A DNA stretch of 20,713 nucleotides, taken from Chara braunii (taxonomy: Eukaryota > Streptophyta > Charophyceae > Charales > Characeae). Positions 17,292-20,713 of the stretch are shown piece after piece. Every line of letters starts with the position of its first letter. Within the stretch, counting starts at the first letter, position 1. Location of the stretch: the NCBI GenBank assembly GCA_003427395.1, contig BFEA01000147.1:2685783-2706495 (forward strand), written 5' to 3'. The notes beneath the pieces are model-generated. The model did no database searches and was not told the origin of the DNA. It worked only from the letters and a program-made list of their open reading frames with translations. The position numbers and the translations under genes are program-made.

Positions 17292-18665
17292 ATGATGGAG
17301 GTGAACTTGCGCTGGTTAGCGTTTTCTCTCATCTTCGTCTGTCTTTTTCTTGCGTTGACGCTCCTTTTTGGAGCTCGCCCACTTAACCCTATTCCCGGAT
17401 CCGTAAATCGGCCATTGGGGCGAGTGCACCAGTTGTCCTCTCGGCCATCTCCTCGTTCCTCCTCTTTCTTCTCCTCCCAATCCTCCGCCGACTCGGAAAG
17501 CGTCGATGGTTCTTCAGCTGAGCTTGAGCTGCCTAGGGTTGCGTACTTGTTGACAGGGAGCAAAGGCGACGGGAACCGAATGAAACGTCTTCTTCTCGCG
17601 CTTTACCACCCGCACAACGAGTATCTCCTCCATATAGATCGTGAATCGCCGGTGTCGGAGAGACTCGATCTCGCTCGGTTTATCGCTTTCCACCCTCTCT
17701 TTCTTCTCGTCGGGAACGTCCGGCTCATCGTGAAGTCCAATCTTGTAACGTACCCTGGTCCGACAATGATATCCACCACTCTGCATGGTATGTCCATTTT
17801 CCTTAGGAAGAAATCGAAATGGGATTGGTTCATCAATCTCAGCGCATCCGATTATCCGTTAATTACACAGGACGACTTTCTGCACGTCTTATCTTCAGTG
17901 CCACGTGGCTTGAACTTCTTGGACCACACCAGCGAGATCCCAGATTACAAAATGCGGCAACGCGTGCGCTCGATGGTGGTCGATCCCGCGATCTACCGTT
18001 CCACCAAGTCCGACCTGTTCTTTGTCCAAGAAACCCGCGCCACTCCCAACGCCTTCCGCCTGTTTCAAGGCTCAGCCTGGGTGATGTTGAGCTATAACTT
18101 CTGTGAATATCTCATCTATGGCTGGGACAATTTGCCCAGGCTTGCTCTCATGTATTTTGCCAACGTCCTCTCTTCCCCCGAGTCCTACTTTCACACCGTC
18201 GTTTGCAACTCCAAAGAGCACTTCAACACCACTGTGAATACCGATCTCCACTTCATTGCGTGGCAGAACCCGCCCACGCAGCATCCTTTGTTCTTGAACT
18301 CCACCTTCTACGCAGCTATGGTGAATGCCAGCGTTCCGTTTGCGAGGAAGTTTAAGGAGGACGAGCCATTGCTAGACACGATAGACGCGAAGCTTCTGAG
18401 AGGGAGGAGGAAAGGGCGTGTCGTGGAGGGTGGTTGGTGTGCGGGGAGCGAGATGCAAGCAGAAGAACCGGTAGGAAAGGAAGAACGAAACAGCTCATCA
18501 TCATCTTCAGGAGGACGGGCAGTAGGAGAAGGAGATGGACCGGACCCTTGCGGGGTTGTAGGTGACCCAGTAGCCTTACAACCGGGAGGAGGGGCGAAGA
18601 GATTCGAGAAACTAATAAACAGAGTCCTGGAGCCGACGTATTTCCGCGGACGGCAGTGTGTATGA
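17292..18665 (+). CDS. GLCAT14-like: Beta-glucuronosyltransferase GlcAT14-like (GT14)
   Basis: A 457-residue Golgi type II membrane glycosyltransferase of family GT14 (Branch fold). Plant GlcAT14 enzymes add glucuronic acid to beta-1,3/1,6-galactan side chains of arabinogalactan proteins, which bind calcium at the cell surface. Visible order: short cytosolic tail, membrane anchor at about residues 4-26 (LRWLAFSLIFVCLFLALTLLF), Ser-rich stem to about 80, then the catalytic domain from RVAYLLTGSKGDG (82) to FARKF (354). It includes LVTYPGPTM, WDWFINLSASDYPLITQDD (177-195), YGWDNLPR (276-283), SPESYFHTVVCN (295-306) and DLHFIAW (318-324). The C-terminus keeps GGWC, DPC-VGD and a final cysteine. 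There are five N-glycosylation sequons. A Ser/Gly/Glu-rich insertion (about 387-417) separates GGWC from DPC. An in-frame ATG at 17178 would add 38 residues without any membrane or signal character; 17292 (or the next codon, 17295, with a good context) places the anchor at the N-terminus as expected. No intron is evident. Confidence 0.93.
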   Translation: MMEVNLRWLAFSLIFVCLFLALTLLFGARPLNPIPGSVNRPLGRVHQLSSRPSPRSSSFFSSQSSADSESVDGSSAELELPRVAYLLTGSKGDGNRMKRLLLALYHPHNEYLLHIDRESPVSERLDLARFIAFHPLFLLVGNVRLIVKSNLVTYPGPTMISTTLHGMSIFLRKKSKWDWFINLSASDYPLITQDDFLHVLSSVPRGLNFLDHTSEIPDYKMRQRVRSMVVDPAIYRSTKSDLFFVQETRATPNAFRLFQGSAWVMLSYNFCEYLIYGWDNLPRLALMYFANVLSSPESYFHTVVCNSKEHFNTTVNTDLHFIAWQNPPTQHPLFLNSTFYAAMVNASVPFARKFKEDEPLLDTIDAKLLRGRRKGRVVEGGWCAGSEMQAEEPVGKEERNSSSSSSGGRAVGEGDGPDPCGVVGDPVALQPGGGAKRFEKLINRVLEPTYFRGRQCV

Positions 18666-18705
18666 CAGAGAAGGCATAGACAATCCTATGTTTGGTCTGG
18701 TGTGT

Positions 18706-18741
18706 ACCCTACCCCTCCCCTCCCCTCCGCTCCCCTCCCCT
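18706..18741. repeat. C-rich (CCCCT)n tract after the GT14 stop
   Basis: Five or more CCCCT units lie about 45 bp after the stop codon, probably in the 3' untranslated region. The template strand carries matching G4 runs, so it could form a quadruplex in DNA; the transcript would be C-rich. Confidence 0.85.
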
Positions 18742-18827
18742 CGTGAATATTTGCCTATCTTCGTTTGGTCTGGTTGATGGTCATCTGTGTTCATAAGAGA
18801 TTTGTTCCGAAAAGTTTCGCATAGAAA

Positions 18828-18835
18828 GTGCGCTA

Positions 18836-18891
<56 letters not shown>

Positions 18892-19005
18892 GTGCGGTCA
18901 CTTTCTGTAGTCTCGGTGCACATCTTCCAGCGTGCTCTCAGGTAGTTCTCCCGAAAGAAGTGCGCGCTTGATCAGCTCTTTACTTGGCAAAAAATAGGTG
19001 CGCTA

Positions 19006-19070
<65 letters not shown>

Positions 19071-19155
19071 CCTTCACTTTCTGTACCCTCGTTGCACATC
19101 TTCCGCATGTAGTTCACCTGAAAGAAGTGCACGCTTGATTGGCTCTTTGCTTGGC
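18828..19155. repeat. 170-bp tandem duplication with TATA-like motif and (CT)n
   Basis: gtgcgctataaat begins copy 1 at 18828 and copy 2 at 18998. Each is followed by a CT run (18841-18889 and 19011-19066) and then by shared, diverged sequence containing cactttctgta, gcacatcttcc, gaaagaagtgc and gcttgat, ending in cttggc. The copies differ by many substitutions and small indels, so the duplication is not recent. Confidence 0.9.
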
Positions 19156-19591
19156 TTTGACCGGCGTGCGGGCCATTGCTTCTTGAAGAGGGCAGAGAGA
19201 GAGCGAGGGAGAGGAGCAATTAGCACCTTCATGCGCAAAGGGGAAAAGCGCCACTTGTATGGGGCAATTGCGTCTACCACGTACTTGCAATGGAAAGGGT
19301 TTCTTGCACGTATGTCGCTGCATTTTCAGCCTAATGCAGTCGAGGAAGGAGAGCTACATGAGTACGCAGCGAAGGCGTTTTTACACTAGGAGGTTCCTTG
19401 GCTTACCTGGAGGCAATTTCGGCTTCTGTCGGGATAGTTGCATAATTGCAAGTATGCCCCCCGACCTGGTCGCAGTTGATCACACGTCTTGCCTTTCTTG
19501 GATCTCCGCGCCGCTTGCTTTTTCTCTTTTTCTCTTTTTTTTCTTCCCCCCCTCTGTTTTCTTAGTTAGGTAATAGAGGGAGGCGGGGATA
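19156..19591. other. Region without a recognisable gene
   Basis: Open frames of about 60-107 codons overlap on both strands, none with a recognised domain. A T/C-rich patch lies at 19517-19562. I see no tandem array. Confidence 0.45.
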
Positions 19592-19786
19592 TGTACGTAT
19601 GCAACGTCTACTTGTACGGATGCAACGCCAATGTGCATGTACGGATGCAACGCCAATGTGCATGTACGGATGCAACGCCAATGTGCATGTACGGATGCAA
19701 AGCCAATGTGCATGTACGGATGCAACGTCGACTTGTACGGATGCAACGTCGACTTGTACGGATGCAACGCCAATGTGTACGAAAGC
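19592..19786. repeat. 21/25-bp minisatellite
   Basis: tgtacg(g/t)atgcaa starts units at 19592, 19613, 19638, 19663, 19688, 19713, 19734 and 19755, with a decayed start at 19776. Unit lengths are 21, 25, 25, 25, 25, 21, 21 and 21 bp. The 25-bp form is the 21-bp form with an extra tgca-type tetranucleotide, and each 25-to-next junction creates the hairpin tgcat-gtacgg-atgca. The 25-bp units shift frame, so the repetitive open frames here are not genes. Confidence 0.95.
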
Positions 19787-20640
19787 ACAGCGCGCGCGTG
19801 CGTCGAACGTGGCTGCGGAATGAGCTCATGCCGTTTTCAGGTGGGCTTACATGAATGAGGTGGGGGTCTTGAGGGAAACTGGTGTATGGATCGAGTGAGT
19901 GCTCGGTGGGAGCAATCTGTGTGCAAGTGCAGGACATATGTTTTTTAGGTACATTCATAACTCCATTTTTCATGTGTCAGGCGATTTCGAGGTGATGTGG
20001 AGGAAGCTGAAGATGACCAGGTTCTGACGAATAACGGCGATGAGGGTCCTCCTGGGGCCTTGTACGGTGGGATGACGTAGGGGAACAGCAGAAGAAGACC
20101 ATGAGAGAGAGAGAGAGAGAGAGAATCTGGAGTTGGGATGAAGAAGGAGAAAGATGTGGAGATGGGCTTCCCGTCAGATTAGAGATTGAAATGAACGGCG
20201 CGCATAAATAAGGGAAGTACAAGAATCGCAAGGCGTAAGAGCAAACGAATCCATGATGATGCTCGCAGTGATGATGACAGCGACGGAAATGGGTGTTGGT
20301 GAAGAGGGGTGACAAGCACCGAATGCGGATCCTAATGCGGCGTGAAGGTGGTCTAGCTTCTGTAAAGGCGCCTGGCGTTTTCTTATTGGTTCTTCGTTTT
20401 TCTTGAATCGTTGCTTTTCGTTCCTTGCCAGCTGGAGGAAGAAACAAATGCCATGTCACCGATGATATCACACGACAAGCAGATGACCATTGCGAGTGCC
20501 CCCTCTCCTTCTTCCCTCTCACTTTTCTTGGTCGGTTCATATCCTTGCTCACTCTTATGTGCGTTGGTCGATTGGCCGCTTGGTTTTGGACACCAAGGGT
20601 GATCGATTCCATATTTGGGAGACAAACCTAGGCTCATCGA
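19787..20640. other. Region without a recognisable gene; internal (GA)n
   Basis: Contains a GA run at 20103-20124. The longest open frame is 211 codons on the minus strand (20612-19977). It is low in complexity (Ser/Arg/His/Pro-rich, partly encoded by the GA repeat) and shows no domain, so I do not call it a gene. Confidence 0.5.
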
Positions 20641-20646
20641 GGGAAT

Positions 20647-20713
20647 ACAGAGACAGAGACAGAGAGAGAGACGCACACACACACACACACACACGCACAC
20701 ACACACACACACA
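20647..20713. repeat. Compound (GA/ACAG)n-(CA)n microsatellite
   Basis: agacag/agag units are followed by a CA run with one gc interruption, reaching the window edge. Confidence 0.95.

Noticed and set aside
19599-19973. Repeat-protein-like frames over the minisatellite on both strands
   Set aside because: The 25-bp units change frame, so the apparent protein repeat is a by-product of the DNA repeat.
19977-20612. 211-codon minus-strand open frame
   Set aside because: Low-complexity composition, partly encoded by a GA repeat; no domain, and overlapping frames on both strands.

Overview
The window looks like nuclear DNA from a streptophyte (a land plant or a charophyte alga). The only intact gene I can support encodes a plant-type GT14 glucuronosyltransferase of the arabinogalactan-protein pathway. 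Around it lies a repeat-dominated, gene-poor landscape with a decayed Ty3/gypsy retroelement whose primer-binding site matches plant tRNA-Asp. The sequence does not let me name a species. Isolated N bases occur only between about 5032 and 9056, inside repeats.

Layout. 1-49: (GA)n. 50-800: nothing recognisable. 829-2015: short-unit repeats rich in perfect inverted repeats. 2360-3372: minus-strand remains of a Ty3/gypsy element: a candidate polypurine tract, an integrase C-terminal pseudogene with four in-frame stops, and a tRNA-Asp-type primer-binding site next to a candidate LTR end at 3373. Nearly all of gag-pol is missing. 3373-9152: LTR-like and satellite DNA with several degenerate arrays, several of period about 40 bp (4081-4391, 5706-5900, 6141-6300, 6565-6830, 8255-8400), and an exact 96-bp tandem duplication at 8961-9152. 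9153-11150: no gene seen. 11150-11500, 13189-13901 and 15772-15989: further clusters of perfect short inverted repeats. 12225-12720: AT-rich. 12800-12905: a tRNA-like (possibly SINE) segment. 14225-14790: five copies of a repeat of about 123 bp.

17292-18665: a complete intronless GT14 gene, preceded by a purine-rich stretch, a G16 run and a TATA-like box, and followed by a C-rich tract. 18828-20713: a 170-bp tandem duplication carrying TATA-like motifs and (CT)n, a 21/25-bp minisatellite, and dinucleotide repeats.

The most unusual signal is a shared design in several unrelated arrays. A conserved core of about 8-21 bp is flanked by arms that differ between copies yet stay complementary within each copy. 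The clearest case is 13189-13901. This could reflect selected RNA or DNA hairpins, or simply hairpin-templated repair of quasi-palindromes; the sequence alone does not decide. There is no operon-like or multi-gene system here.
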